From Botrytis cinerea B05.10 (lineage: Eukaryota > Ascomycota > Leotiomycetes > Helotiales > Sclerotiniaceae), in assembly GCF_000143535.2 (NCBI RefSeq), contig NC_037310.1, positions 3,286,001 through 3,350,000 on the forward strand: a stretch of 64,000 nucleotides of DNA. The letters run 5' to 3'. Positions 11,901 to 22,718 of the stretch are shown here, piece by piece. Under the pieces are notes generated by a model. The model did not search any database, had not been told where the DNA came from, and saw only the letters and a program-made list of their open reading frames with translations. The position numbers and the translations under genes were made by a program. Each line of letters opens with the position of its first letter. The stretch's first letter is position 1.

Positions 11901-14900
11901 GTCCATACTTGGAATGACCGTTCCCATCTCGGAAGCAAATGACCGTCCGAGGGAGATATGACCATAAGCTCCTTCATCATCATATTCCGAGAGGTATGTC
12001 TGTAGTAAACCTTTCACATTCGCAGGAGCAATATTGATCACTGCTGTTACCCAGCCTTTAGCCTTCTTGTATAAAGCATCAAGGGTGCGACGACGGAGGC
12101 CATAATCATCAGACATTTCGATGGTTATATGTCCTTTTGAAGAAGTAAAGGAAGATCTCAACCCATACTCATCGGTTTCAGCTTCTAAACAACTTACCCA
12201 CAGGAGTGACAAAATTTCAAGAAGTGCAAACAAAGAGGATTTTTGACACAGAGCAGATGGCACATCTCGAATTATCCTGTCTGCGCAGTTCATGGCAGCT
12301 TGCTGGACTCTTTCAATTCGATAGCAACAACCAGTAAATATTGAGGCCAGTTGTTTAGCAACATGCGGTGCTGAAAAGGTTGGGTTCAGGCCTGTCAGAG
12401 ATTTGCGTAAATAAGTTTCCATAACAGCAGCTGTGACAGCTTCCATTGTGCTGCTCATTTCACCTCTACGCATGCTAGGCTCAAGGAAATAGGTCAGCGC
12501 TTTGCTGCAATCGCCTGCATCAGCCCGTAGCGTTTCAACTAAATAGGCAGCCTGAAGAAAGATGACTTTACGATAACTAAGGGCACCGATTTCTCTAGCT
12601 CTGCTAGGAAGAAGAGCTGTGAGTCGTTTTTTCTGTGTAGTTTCGTGGTCTTGACTGATTCCTCGACGTAATACTGTATTTAATTCAATATCACTCTCCA
12701 CCTGCTCACCTCGCTGCTCGGCAACAAGGGGTTTCGAATGGATCGCCAAGATACGTAATTCTTTCAGGTGCAGCTGACCGCGCTCGGTATTGGTAGTAAA
12801 GCCATGGACAACAATGTTGAACCAAGCATCCCGTACTAAAGATGACATCTCCTCGCTGAGATCGTTATTGGAAGCCATATTATTAGTAGAAAAAAAGATT
12901 GCCAAGGGCTGCAATAGTTGCGCAATCTCTTTGGCTGCAGCTTCTACGTCGCCTTCACGTGTATTCTGACCTTGGTGGACATCGCCTTTGCTAATGATAT
13001 CCTCTAGTAAGTTCTCAAGATATATGTTATACAAAGGAGTGTCTCTTTGCAAACGAGAAGATAAGAGGTTTCGGCCTTTCATTATCTAAGTCGAATTAGT
13101 TAGTGTGGCTTTTGCTGTCTACGTAGTGAACTTACAGCATGAAGTATAATTTCATTGTTTTTCATGACACCCAGATGAGTGATTTTGCCATAAAGCTTGA
13201 GCAACGATCGGAATTCTAGAGGCCCTCCACATAATGATAATTCTGCTGCTGCCGTAATAATACGAGCATCGATTAATTGGTTGATTTTGTCGATCTTTTG
13301 CAAAAGCATAGATTGAGCTAAAGCAATAATTTTAGGGTCCTGGCAATCCTGAGCAATAGCACATATAGCTTGTACGACGTTGCCGTATACAGTAGATGTA
13401 TCCTCTTCTGTGAAAATCTCCAAGGATATAGAACTTCCATTAGAGTTCTTTCCATAGAGGTTTGACTGTGCAGCTCCATCCAAAGCCAAATCTCCGTTGG
13501 GTACAGAATTATGTTTTTCCGGATGACTTGCGCCAGAGTTGAGAACATTCCCTAACGTATAGAGGGTAGTTATGATGGCATCCTGGGATAGATGATTCAG
13601 AACATATGCGAGACAGGCAGAGGCGATCGTATTTGTATTCCCTTGCGGATTACCCTGGACGATGAATCGTGGGAGAAGTCGGCTGACTTCTGGAGCTAAT
13701 TGAGGACTGAGTTTGGAGACCAAGGCCATTGATCGAAGGACAACATTGGCCAATGTATCATCGGCCATTTGCACAGGATCCGCCAAAGTATCTTCAAGCC
13801 AGGACATCAATGTCTCAGGTTCAACTTCATCGTCAGTTACGCTCAACATTGCGCAATTCATATAGGTAGTTAAAGCACTTGCTTTGACCGAGAATGCAAG
13901 TCTTTGCTGCCAAGCAGAACCCAACCGGAGATAATCTGCGCCATCTTCGAGAAGACTTATTTCATTCGAAGCAATGTTTGCCAATGTGTTAACTGTCTCA
14001 GGATCAACTTGCTCATTGCGAGGAGTGTTTGGTCTCAAATCCTCAAAATGTGACATTAGTACGCTCAAAACATCTTTATCTTTGAGGTTCTCGACATCAA
14101 CAAGTAGGAGCGATGACCCTGCAACAAGGAGCCACATAAAACTCCGTTGTAGAAGCATAGCACCCAACGGGCGGCCAATGGCTGCATAATGGCGTACATA
14201 TCTCTTCCACTCCTTAACATGACTGCTCTGAAGATGGGTGTTACGAATAGTCGAGAAAGCGGTCTCTACTGCCACCAAAAATCCTTCTGACAATATAGCC
14301 TTGACACGCTCACATAAGTCCAGTCTCTCTTTTGCGCTCCAGAAATTGACCAAAGAAGCTACTGCATCTAAAAATCCCAAAAGAGATATCGTTACAGTTG
14401 CAACATGGATTGCCTCCTCAATCTCTGTAGCATACTCCGAGCTAACTCCTCGGTTTTCTGTAGCGATCTCGCTGGCATGTACACAGTTGTCTAGGTATAT
14501 CGATAACTTTTCCGAGATGAGCTTTTGTAGATGTCTGTGTTTGGTACCAATAGAGAGAAGGGCAGTGGTAAGGTTATAGCTCAGTGCCTCGACGGGTGAT
14601 GGTTCAATTGCGCGAAAAAGGGGCGATTGCACAAACAATTGTGTATGCGCCTCGAGAACGTATGGGCTCAGCTGACTGGTAAGCTTCTCCGCGCTGTATG
14701 TATTGTCGATCAAAGGAGCTGCTTTGCACAAAGCCAGAAGCACTTCGAATTCCCTAATGTTCTGCTCTAGGCATTAGTATCCTGTAGATAAGGAGACGTT
14801 CCCCTTTCCGTACCATAGGAGAGCCCGCCAACGAGCCCGGCGAATCATTGTTGATTCCATTCACGCGCCCATATAACTTATTGTTGCCAGGAGAAACACG

Positions 14901-15077
14901 ACAGAGCCTTTCAATATCTGAACCCTCAAAATTTCCATTTGATGACGTCGCAGAGAGTTCAGCTATTTTAGCCAGGGCATTTCGCCGTATGCTTCTAGGG
15001 AGACTTGAGATAAGAGTTTAGTGTTTGTAGATCTTCAAGAATAATAATCAAACAATACATCACACATACCTAGACAT
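8934..15077 (-). CDS. STT4: Phosphatidylinositol 4-kinase type III alpha
   Basis: Seven exons: 15077-15070, 14994-14814, 14764-13136, 13085-11386, 11338-10510, 10463-10176 and 10130-8934. The spliced CDS is 5832 nt and 1943 residues, close to yeast Stt4 (1900). The first coding exon is only 8 nt (M-S and two bases of an Arg codon). The long N-terminal half is helical repeat. The PI3K/PI4K accessory domain lies near Q-D-P-F-Y-I-K-E-E-F and Y-L-L-Y-W-A-P-V-N-P. The kinase domain fills the last exon, with A-P-Y-M-A-T-F-R-I-K-K around residue 1650, the catalytic loop D-R-H-N-G-N at about 1798 and D-F-G at about 1816. It makes PI4P at the plasma membrane and is essential in yeast. The start is divergent from PRE7, 285 bp away. 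Confidence 0.95.
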
Positions 15078-15362
15078 TTTTGTTTGTAAAAAGCAATCAA
15101 CTATTCAGACATGCTTACTGGCACCTAGGTAATTTTCGTGTTGTTACTGGTATCTTTAATTTCTAGTGTTATAATAAAGTTGTTCCGTTGTAGCTACCCC
15201 TGTCAGAAAGATTGGCGCTAGTTATCACCAGGCTGAAGGTCGACGCGACATCTAGAGTGATACCTTTGAACCTCAAATCTCAAACCTCCACAATATCTAC
15301 CAAATTCCTTCAAATACCTCTCCGCATTTCAACTTCAGAGATACCCAGATACGATAGTCAAG

Positions 15363-16208
15363 ATGTCCATGTTCAGTCAAAACCCATTGATGAATGGTCC
15401 AAATTACTCCTTCAATCAAGCTCCAACCAAGCAAGGTGATGGTTTCACACAGCATCATGGTTTCTACCCGTACGTATTCTATGGGGAATCTACTGGCATT
15501 ATAACTAACATCATTTTCAGATACACCGATAACGGTGGTTCTACTCTAGCAATCTCAGGCTCTGACTTCACCATCGTCGCCGGCGACACCCGTTCCACAT
15601 CCGGATATAACATTAACACAAGATACCAACCAAAAGTCTTCAAGATCGGTGGCACAACCGCTGCTCAAGATGATGCTACTCTCGTTCTCTCCGTTGTAGG
15701 ATTTGCTGCAGATGGAGAAGCACTCAAAGAACGCCTCGATGCAATCGTCAAGATGTACCGTTACCAACACGGCAAGCCTATGAGTGTTAAAGCATGCGCT
15801 CAGCGATTAGCAACTATTTTATACAGCAAGCGATTCTTCCCATATTACGTTACTGCAATTCTCGGAGGTTTGGACGAGGAGGGAAAGGGAGCAGTTTACA
15901 GTTATGATCCCGTTGGAAGTTATGAGAGAGAACAGTGCAGAGCCGCAGGTGCTGCAGCCAGTCTGATCATGCCTTTCTTGGACAACCAGGTCAACTTCAA
16001 GAATCAATACATTCCAGGTAGTGGAGAAGGACATGCGTTGGCGGAAAGAGAAAAGATTCCATTACCTAGAAAAGAAGTGGAGGATTTGGTTAAGGATGCA
16101 TTTGACAGTGCGGTTGAGAGACATATTGAGGTCGGTGATGGTTTACAGATGTTGATCATTACGAAAGAGGGCATTGAGGAGATTTATAAGCCATTGAAGA
16201 GGGATTAA
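15363..16208 (+). CDS. PRE7: 20S proteasome subunit beta-6
   Basis: Exons 15363-15469 and 15521-16208 give 264 residues. The intron (15470-15520, 51 nt) has GTACGT, a CTAAC branch site and TTTTCAG. It is a multiple of three and has no stop, so unspliced RNA would insert 17 residues. Spliced, the protein reads H-H-G-F-Y-P-Y-T-D-N-G-G-S-T-L-A-I, the normal beta-6 N-terminus. This subunit lacks the catalytic Thr1, as expected for non-proteolytic beta-6. The body is typical (V-A-G-D-T-R, Y-S-Y-D-P-V-G-S-Y, the long C-terminal tail). It is part of the beta rings of the proteasome core. It is divergent from STT4. Confidence 0.95.
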   Translation: MSMFSQNPLMNGPNYSFNQAPTKQGDGFTQHHGFYPYVFYGESTGIITNIIFRYTDNGGSTLAISGSDFTIVAGDTRSTSGYNINTRYQPKVFKIGGTTAAQDDATLVLSVVGFAADGEALKERLDAIVKMYRYQHGKPMSVKACAQRLATILYSKRFFPYYVTAILGGLDEEGKGAVYSYDPVGSYEREQCRAAGAAASLIMPFLDNQVNFKNQYIPGSGEGHALAEREKIPLPRKEVEDLVKDAFDSAVERHIEVGDGLQMLIITKEGIEEIYKPLKRD

Positions 16209-16553
16209 GATGCTCTTATACAGAGCGGTGATGCGAATTTGTATTACTAGCAAGGCATGCGTCATCGAGCGGTTGCCTTTACGAGACCAGGTGTTATTAC
16301 TCGAAATTCATGAACTTTGCCACAATGCCGAAATGACGATGCATGCAGTTGTTCGATAAATAATTTGCAAGTCGGAATCATATATGCACATGGCAAAAAC
16401 TTCAGTGAATAGACGCAGGTCACGTCGGAACATACGAGCACCCACTCTCCTTCTAAGATTTGTATTTTCTTTTGGCTAGACTAGTAATAAACATTGACTC
16501 AAGGACCACTAACACATTTTCAAGCACTATAAGGCCATGCTCGAGAGTTTATA

Positions 16554-16751
16554 ATGGCGCAGGTCTCGACTTCAAGCAAGCAAAGCTCTAGTGAGCCGAG
16601 ACTCAGAAAGTATGTTAAAGATGATATTGTTGAATTTAATTCCGAAAGTGGGACCATGAAAATATCCAAAAGTAAAGACCGTACTGACGGGGCTCGAATC
16701 GTCCGACCAGAAAGAGAGAGCATTGTTGCAAAATCATATGTCTTCCTTTAG
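16554..16751 (+). CDS. Small ORF, hypothetical (65 residues)
   Basis: A short hydrophilic ORF rich in Ser, Lys and Arg, between PRE7 and the 3' end of the convergent HAD gene, whose stop it overlaps by a few bases. No domain, signal peptide or membrane segment is visible and I recognise no family. It may be chance or part of the PRE7 or HAD 3' UTR. Confidence 0.15.
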   Translation: MAQVSTSSKQSSSEPRLRKYVKDDIVEFNSESGTMKISKSKDRTDGARIVRPERESIVAKSYVFL

Positions 16752-17737
16752 GATTGAAGCTCTTGACGTGGTTGACGAATAATAATATTTTCAAAGTCTG
16801 TAGTGTATGATTCAACCAGCATAAAATCAGGGCCTTTGGGAGAATCAAGCATCGCCAGAATCTGACCGCCTCCATCTCCTACAAGAATACCTTTAACACA
16901 ACGGTCAAAGAGGCATTCAATATCTGTTGTAGAATCGCCATAATAGGCCGCTTGATCGGTGGTGTCGAGTCTCCAATGTTGCAGCAATTTATGCATTGCG
17001 CCTAGTTTCGTGTCCGATGTTGTTAATGGTGCCATAAACTCTCGATTATGAACTTGTAGTAAGTGATCAACCAAATTTTGGGTGCTAGGAAAGGGTCCGC
17101 TATTGCAATTCATGCATTTAGCTTGAGTAGTGTTAAATCCAGGCTCCCAGCCCCATTCAGGGCCCCTTAGGATTCCTGCTTCGTCTGGAGCATTCGCTAG
17201 GATTGGTGCGTCGATACAATCTCCCAAATACTGCTCCAATACACCCTTTATGAAGTCCTTTGAGAAACTAACTGAGACGACCCCCCAAACACCATTTCGT
17301 CTCTCAATCTCATCTATAATTTCCTTGAAGCCTTTTCTAATCTTCAATTTTCCTTCCAAGACAGCAAGCCCACCAGCAGCTCGCCATTCCGCTTTGTTTA
17401 TGCCTGCAAACATACCTGATCTGTTAAGGCGGTTGATGCTTCTAATCTCGACTTCCTTCTGATTCCTTTGACGCTCAATTATTCCCTCCAATGTATCCCA
17501 TTTCGGCTCGTAGCCCTCAATATAAGCAGTATGCTCAGCGTCATACGTAGTGAAGATTTCTTGCCACACTTGAGTGAAATCTTTCGCTTCGGCAAGATGA
17601 TGTGCAATCGCAGTGTCTGCAATGAGCTGGCTAGTGTCATTCATGGTAATTGTGCAATCGAAGTCGAAGATGAAATGAGTAAATCTTTCATCCTTCGGCT
17701 TTGTCGCACGAAGAACCGGAAGCGGACTGGGCTGCAT
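16748..17737 (-). CDS. HAD-superfamily phosphatase with a zinc-knuckle-like insertion
   Basis: A single exon of 329 residues. Motif I is F-D-F-D-C-T at 24-29 (nucleophile Asp25, acid/base Asp27). The Ser/Thr region S-V-S-F-S-K is at 155-160, and motif IV is G-D-S-T-T-D at 267-272. These fit a soluble HAD phosphatase of the phosphoserine-phosphatase/PHOSPHO1-like branch found across fungi, with a small-molecule phosphate monoester as the likely substrate. Between the cap and motif IV lies C-x2-C-x13-H-x4-H (Cys208, Cys211, His225, His230), a spacing like a C2H2 finger. No signal peptide is visible. The 3' end is convergent with the small ORF at 16554. Confidence 0.85.
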   Translation of the reverse strand: MQPSPLPVLRATKPKDERFTHFIFDFDCTITMNDTSQLIADTAIAHHLAEAKDFTQVWQEIFTTYDAEHTAYIEGYEPKWDTLEGIIERQRNQKEVEIRSINRLNRSGMFAGINKAEWRAAGGLAVLEGKLKIRKGFKEIIDEIERRNGVWGVVSVSFSKDFIKGVLEQYLGDCIDAPILANAPDEAGILRGPEWGWEPGFNTTQAKCMNCNSGPFPSTQNLVDHLLQVHNREFMAPLTTSDTKLGAMHKLLQHWRLDTTDQAAYYGDSTTDIECLFDRCVKGILVGDGGGQILAMLDSPKGPDFMLVESYTTDFENIIIRQPRQELQS

Positions 17738-18450
17738 GATGTTTTGTATTCTTCTTTTATGTAATAGACGATTAGAACCTTAACCGGAGGGGTGTAAGAA
17801 TGGGATTCGTGGATTGGAAGTCGGATGGTAGATGCCATGAGCAAAACTTGAACAGTACAATCATAGCCACTTGCCATGTTGAGCACTTGATCGAACTCAC
17901 CAAATATAGTAGGTCTTTTGTAGAGAGTCACTTCCCTGGCAGGGAGAAGAGGTCTGTACGTTGAAGGCAGGTGATGAGCACATGATCATCGATAGATAGA
18001 CTCTATCACGACTTGAATAGAAGCCGGAAAGTGAACCAAGAGAAATACCTACAGAGCAGGCCTTGTGATGATCCTCAATGTTACGATTCTGATTTGGTAA
18101 CTCAAATGTCTCTTCAATCTCAAAGTCTTACTTAAGAACCCGAACCAAACAATTAATGGCTTCTCGAAGTTGGTGATGGTGGGGGACTTTGCTACAAAGC
18201 TGCCTGTCCCACCACGTGACTGCTCCGGCACTAGCTATTTTTAACAGCAGCGATTTATTGCAACGTTGATTACTAAGCAGTCGCAGAAAGCACCTCGACC
18301 ACTACCCACCTACGACCTTCTCGAACTACCTCTCATCTTTTGATCCAACAACACCAAGACACTGAACATAGAGACGACTATTGAATTAGTTAACTCACCA
18401 AATTTGAATTTTCTCATCATATCAGATGTTTCTCATAATTACCATGCCTA
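17738..18450. other. Divergent intergenic, HAD gene / small Hsp
   Basis: No gene is supported. It contains a palindromic CACGTG E-box-type core in CCACCACGTGACTG near 18212-18225. The proximal part of the small Hsp promoter is described separately. Confidence 0.5.
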
Positions 18451-18683
18451 GAATGTTCTCACCAATTCTGGCAAGTTTCCAACACCTTCTAGCATTTTCC
18501 AGCACTTTCCAGTGATTGCTTCATGTTTCAATGACCTGATGTCTCTTGATTTCTAACCCCGCACCCATTCTTTGAAATTCCATTTGCTCTCAAACATGGC
18601 TGTCGTCATTCTAGAAAGTGCTGGTGTTCAATTGAATATTGATCATTACATCAACATCGTAAATTCTAGTAAATGCTAGAAAT
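18451..18683 (+). promoter_or_regulatory. Heat-shock element cluster
   Basis: Alternating nGAAn/nTTCn units recognised by Hsf1: GAAtgTTC at 18451-18458; TTC units at 18487, 18497 and 18507, spaced exactly 10 bp; GAAaTTC near 18584; TTCtaGAA at 18609-18616; and TTC/GAA halves at 18664 and 18679. The cluster lies 100-330 bp upstream of the small Hsp start, a typical arrangement for strong heat induction. Confidence 0.75.
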
Positions 18684-18705
18684 CCCAGGAGTCCGTCAAA
18701 TTAAG

Positions 18706-18713
18706 TATATAAG
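18706..18713 (+). promoter_or_regulatory. TATA box of small Hsp gene
   Basis: TATATAAG, 70 bases upstream of the first ATG and just downstream of the heat-shock elements. A TATA box is expected for a stress-inducible fungal promoter. Confidence 0.7.
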
Positions 18714-18782
18714 GTAGGCTCAATCTCTGAATAACCTCTCGTCTTTCTTCTTCATCAGTACAACAATCTTCAATACAGTTTC

Positions 18783-19523
18783 ATGCAATCTTGTTATCGA
18801 ACAACTTCAAGACTTCCAGTCGCAACAACTATCAAACGAATTCTCAAACCACAAACAACCACACGCAAAATGTCTTTCTTCCCACGACACTACATCACAA
18901 ACGACACTTCTTCCTTCCACCCTCTCTTCCGTCTTCTTGACGACTTTGATCAATACAGCAGTGGCCGCAATGACAACAACTCTCACCACCGCCGCAGCAA
19001 TGTCATGAAGACCTTCACCCCCAAATTCGATGTCAAGGAAGCCGGTGAAGTCTATGAACTCCACGGTGAACTTCCAGGTATCGAGCAGAAGGATGTCGAA
19101 ATCGAATTCGTCGATGACCAAACCCTCACCATCCGTGGTCGTACCGAGCGCTCTTACACTTCCGGTACTCCACCAGCCGGATTCGTCGAAGATGCACCTA
19201 AGTCTGGCGCCATCACTGAAGGTGGTGAAACCGATCACAAAGACAAGGCTCACCAACCGACCGTCGAAGATGAAGACGCATCAACTTCAGCCAGCACTGA
19301 AGCCAACACCCAAATTACCAAGGCCAGCGAGCAGAAAAAGGCCAAGGAACCTGATCACAAATTCTGGGTCTCTGAGCGTAGCATCGGTGAATTTTCCCGA
19401 TCTTTCAGCTTCCCAGTTCGCGTCAATCAAGATGAAGTTCAGGCCAGCATGAAGAACGGTATTCTTAGCATCATTGTTCCAAAGGCTAAGAAGCAAGAAG
19501 GCCGCAAAATCACCATTCAGTAA
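18783..19523 (+). CDS. Hsp30-type small heat-shock protein (alpha-crystallin family)
   Basis: A single-exon ORF of 246 residues from the first ATG. From residue 30 it reads M-S-F-F-P-R-H-Y-I, the usual Hsp30 start, so the cytosolic protein is probably 217 residues starting at 18870. The alpha-crystallin domain runs from about residue 78 (F-T-P-K-F-D-V-K) to the end. It is split by a roughly 70-residue charged insertion (about 121-190), as in Neurospora Hsp30, and closes with N-G-I-L-S-I-I-V-P-K. The first 29 residues are rich in Arg, Thr and Ser with almost no acids, like a mitochondrial presequence. The first ATG has T at -3 (weak), the second has A at -3 (strong). It is an ATP-independent holdase. 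The promoter carries HSEs and a TATA box. Confidence 0.92.
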   Translation: MQSCYRTTSRLPVATTIKRILKPQTTTRKMSFFPRHYITNDTSSFHPLFRLLDDFDQYSSGRNDNNSHHRRSNVMKTFTPKFDVKEAGEVYELHGELPGIEQKDVEIEFVDDQTLTIRGRTERSYTSGTPPAGFVEDAPKSGAITEGGETDHKDKAHQPTVEDEDASTSASTEANTQITKASEQKKAKEPDHKFWVSERSIGEFSRSFSFPVRVNQDEVQASMKNGILSIIVPKAKKQEGRKITIQ

Positions 19524-22250
19524 ATCGTTTCTCTTGATTTATCTGATCACTTCTATGATATTACGAATGCATTGATGGAAGGAAGGAAGGCAGCGAGGAG
19601 TATTTTGGCACTGGCATTTTCTTAGCAATGGATTAATTATGGTGTTTTAAGGGGGGGGAAGGCGAAGGAACTGGCAGTGGTAATGGAAGATTTGCTTGCA
19701 GGAGGAATTTCATGGTACTTTACTACGAGTTCGACTTGCTCTTTCTTTTGCTTTGTTTACTAGCACTAATCCTATGTACTTACATAAAACATAATAAAAA
19801 AGAGCACTTGATATCAAAATAAACTATCTGACCATAGGCTTATAGGCTTGTGAAATTTGAGTGTGATTTTGAGTGCGATTTCAAGTGAATTCCCTCCTAC
19901 CCAACTTGACTTTATCTTGTTTTAATTCCACCTACATTTTGTTAATGCTAATAAAAACAATACAAGATTTGCAAGCCACCCTTCACAGCTTTCATATTGC
20001 CACGAATCTGTTTGGGCTGTGATTTTGACCCAGCTTGAGTTCAAAAGATAAATAGGTCTGAGGTTTATTTGTTGTTATATTTGCAACTGGGTGTCCTTTA
20101 AATAGAGTGTTTGGGAGAAATGAATTATGAGTGATGTATAACAGACCATCCCATCTTTTTTTTTTGTTCCACACATGAAAGCTCCCACTTTCTATCTGGA
20201 TGGTCTTCTAGACTTATTGGGCAGCCTGTCATTAAGTGATAGCGATATTAACAGTCGAGAACTCTCGATCTACACACTGATCACCATGTGCCCATTTCGT
20301 TTCAGATGAGTTCACTGCTTACCTACCCCTTTTAAGACACATCCACCGATTGCACACTCCTTCATCTTGCCAATGAGACATATGATAGGATAAGCGATCG
20401 AAACCCTCCGTCAGCTGCACAGTGCACAGTGCACATCTAAGACCTGACGCGAAAGCTTCATCTTAACCAACAAACCCACACATCTCCAAACTTGCATCGA
20501 GATGGAACAAAATTAAACACCATCCATGACTTGATGACAATCGCTCGAAAACATGAATCATAAGTTCGACCTTGAAACGTCAGGATGGAAGAAAGAGAAA
20601 AAAAGTCATCTCGTAGATATTGCTTCGGGTCCGTGAATTGTCGTCGTGGCGGTCAAGGAATGGTGCAAATGATGGAATTGAGGATACCTAGATTTTTCAT
20701 ATAAAAATAAATTGACAGACGAGGGCACAACCGCCAAAACAATATATGAATTCCATAAAAGCCCTGATGAGGTGCCGATCCCCAAAGCCTCGAACGTGTG
20801 GGAGTAGTCTCATTGGTTTGGCGATGGAGTGAATCTTGATGATACCTGACTACTCCTAGGAATCCTCCGGCATCTAATCGATCCTTCCGCAGCAGTTATC
20901 TTTCCAGACGTCGTCCAAGAGATTGCTTGGCTGGGGGAGAAACAAACGTTGACCTCCCACACTGCCACGCCATGCCATGCCATGCCATGCCGTGCCCAGC
21001 CGTGTTATCGCGATTGACATGAACATATCAGTGAACTACCATAATCCAGGAACCATTTGAGAGACAACATGGGGTTTAATCTTAAGCTGCTGCAGGGGCC
21101 CGCATGAAATACCACCGATAGCCCTGCAAGCACCCATCCACCCGCCAATCATGATTTGTCTAGAATTCTAGAGGATCAATGTTTGAACATTTTAGAATTC
21201 GCTTTTCGTCACGATCGTTCGTGGCCTTTATAAGATTTCCTCGTGCCGTGCGACGGATTCGTATGATGAACGATAGATTGTGACTAGTGAGTCCGTTAAC
21301 GGCTGCTATTCTTGTGTGGACTATGTTTTTAGTAGCACAATGGCATCTATGTGTAGACATATTAGTTGTTCATCTTTTGGCTAATCCAAGCTACAGATGA
21401 CGTTTTTTCCAATTTCTCAAATCGCTGCCGGACATTCACCAATGATAGTATCTATTTGACTTCATCAATTTCATGATTTTAATGAGAATCTTGAGAGCAA
21501 ACAATGGTATCCCCTGCATGCTCCAACCTTGACAGGCTTGAGTGGAGCTTCGAGTCTTCGACGATTAGATGAATTGATATATTCCATGCGGATATTGTAC
21601 GGTGTGCCAAAGTATGTAAATCATATAATTTTCTATCACAAGCGATGTATCCATGTCACCACAGCAATGCTACAATCATACCACAGACGATATGGACCTA
21701 AAAGATTCCACCCATCGCCAAGTGCAAAGAAAGTAAAGACCTATAGGTTAGTTAAGGGCGAATCAAGATTCAACGGCATGGGCCCATGAGGGCGCACGAC
21801 AGGAACAACAAGGAGATTTGCCATGGAACCATGATGGATGGGTTGCAGCCCCAATCGCATCAACGAATCGCCTCATTCCCGTGAATTCTTCCCATTTCCT
21901 CAATCAAAATGCGGAAGAAATGAGAATTGGAGACGGTAGAGCTTGTCAATCTCCGCTTAGTGGGTCGGGGAGATTCACTTTGTGGGTCGACAGGGGAATC
22001 GTTATCAAAGGGGAGAATAACCCGGGATATCACCTTTGATGGCCTTTATACCTGACAATTAGACGCGTGTATATATGACGCTGCCGTTCGTCTTCAGTTC
22101 ACCTTTTTCTTTTCTTCTGTATCCATCGATCAATTACACTCATTTACAATAAAGTAATACCACACTCATTTACAAAAACCATCAACCTCTTCAAAACCCA
22201 AACACTTCCAAACCAAAACAAACCAAACCAACAAACTTCAATCTATCAAA
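19524..22250. other. Long intergenic region upstream of GPI-type protein gene
   Basis: No gene is supported in 2.7 kb; the ORFs are short, with no known domain. It has a run of G at about 19650, a short CATGC/CATGCC tandem around 20967-20995, and a pyrimidine/CA-rich leader just before 22251 (CAAAACC-type repeats) that is probably the 5' UTR of the next gene. Confidence 0.55.
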
Positions 22251-22718
22251 ATGCAGTTCAACATCCTCGCCCTTACCGTTGCCGCTATGGCCTCCGTCGC
22301 AGTTGCCACTGAGTAAGTTCTTCCGACTTCGAAAATGTAGATCGAACTTCAGTATTAACAATATCTGTAGGACTGTCACCGTCTACGCTTGCCCAAGCTC
22401 CACTGGTCTCTCCGGCTCTGCTGCCACCGCTGGTGCTTCCTCTGGATCCTCTGCTGGAGATTCCTCCGGCCTCACCTCCGGCTCCAACCCATCTGGTGTT
22501 GCCGCCGCTAGCGGTGTTGCCGCCCCAACTGCCTCCTCCGGTGTCGTTTCCTCCCCATCTGGAACCAGCTCCCCAATTGCTTACGCTACTGGTGCTGCTG
22601 GCCACATCCAAGTTTCCGCTTTCGGAATGGTTGTCGCTGGTGCCGTTGCTCTTGTATGTTTTTCATCCACAGTCTCTCACCTCTATCTCGAAACTAACCC
22701 ACAAACTAGTTCATCTAA
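22251..22718 (+). CDS. Small Ser/Ala/Gly-rich GPI-anchored-type cell-surface protein
   Basis: Three exons, 22251-22312, 22371-22653 and 22710-22718, give 117 residues; the last exon encodes only F-I-stop. The N-terminus (M-Q-F-N-I-L-A-L-T-V-A-A-M-A-S-V-A-V-A) is a signal peptide. The mature part starts T-V-T-V-Y-A-C-P and is dominated by Ser, Gly, Ala and Thr with only one Cys visible. The C-terminus is a hydrophobic tail (G-M-V-V-A-G-A-V-A-L-F-I) after a small-residue stretch, typical of GPI anchoring. It is probably an O-mannosylated wall or plasma-membrane protein. Function is unknown. The tail is only completed when the second intron is spliced; unspliced reading runs on to 22794. Confidence 0.85.

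Noticed and set aside
16680..16725. tRNA-like string GGCTCGAATC near 16695
   Set aside because: It resembles a T-loop, but the flanking bases do not form a 5-bp T stem with a 7-base loop, and no matching D-arm or acceptor stem is present.
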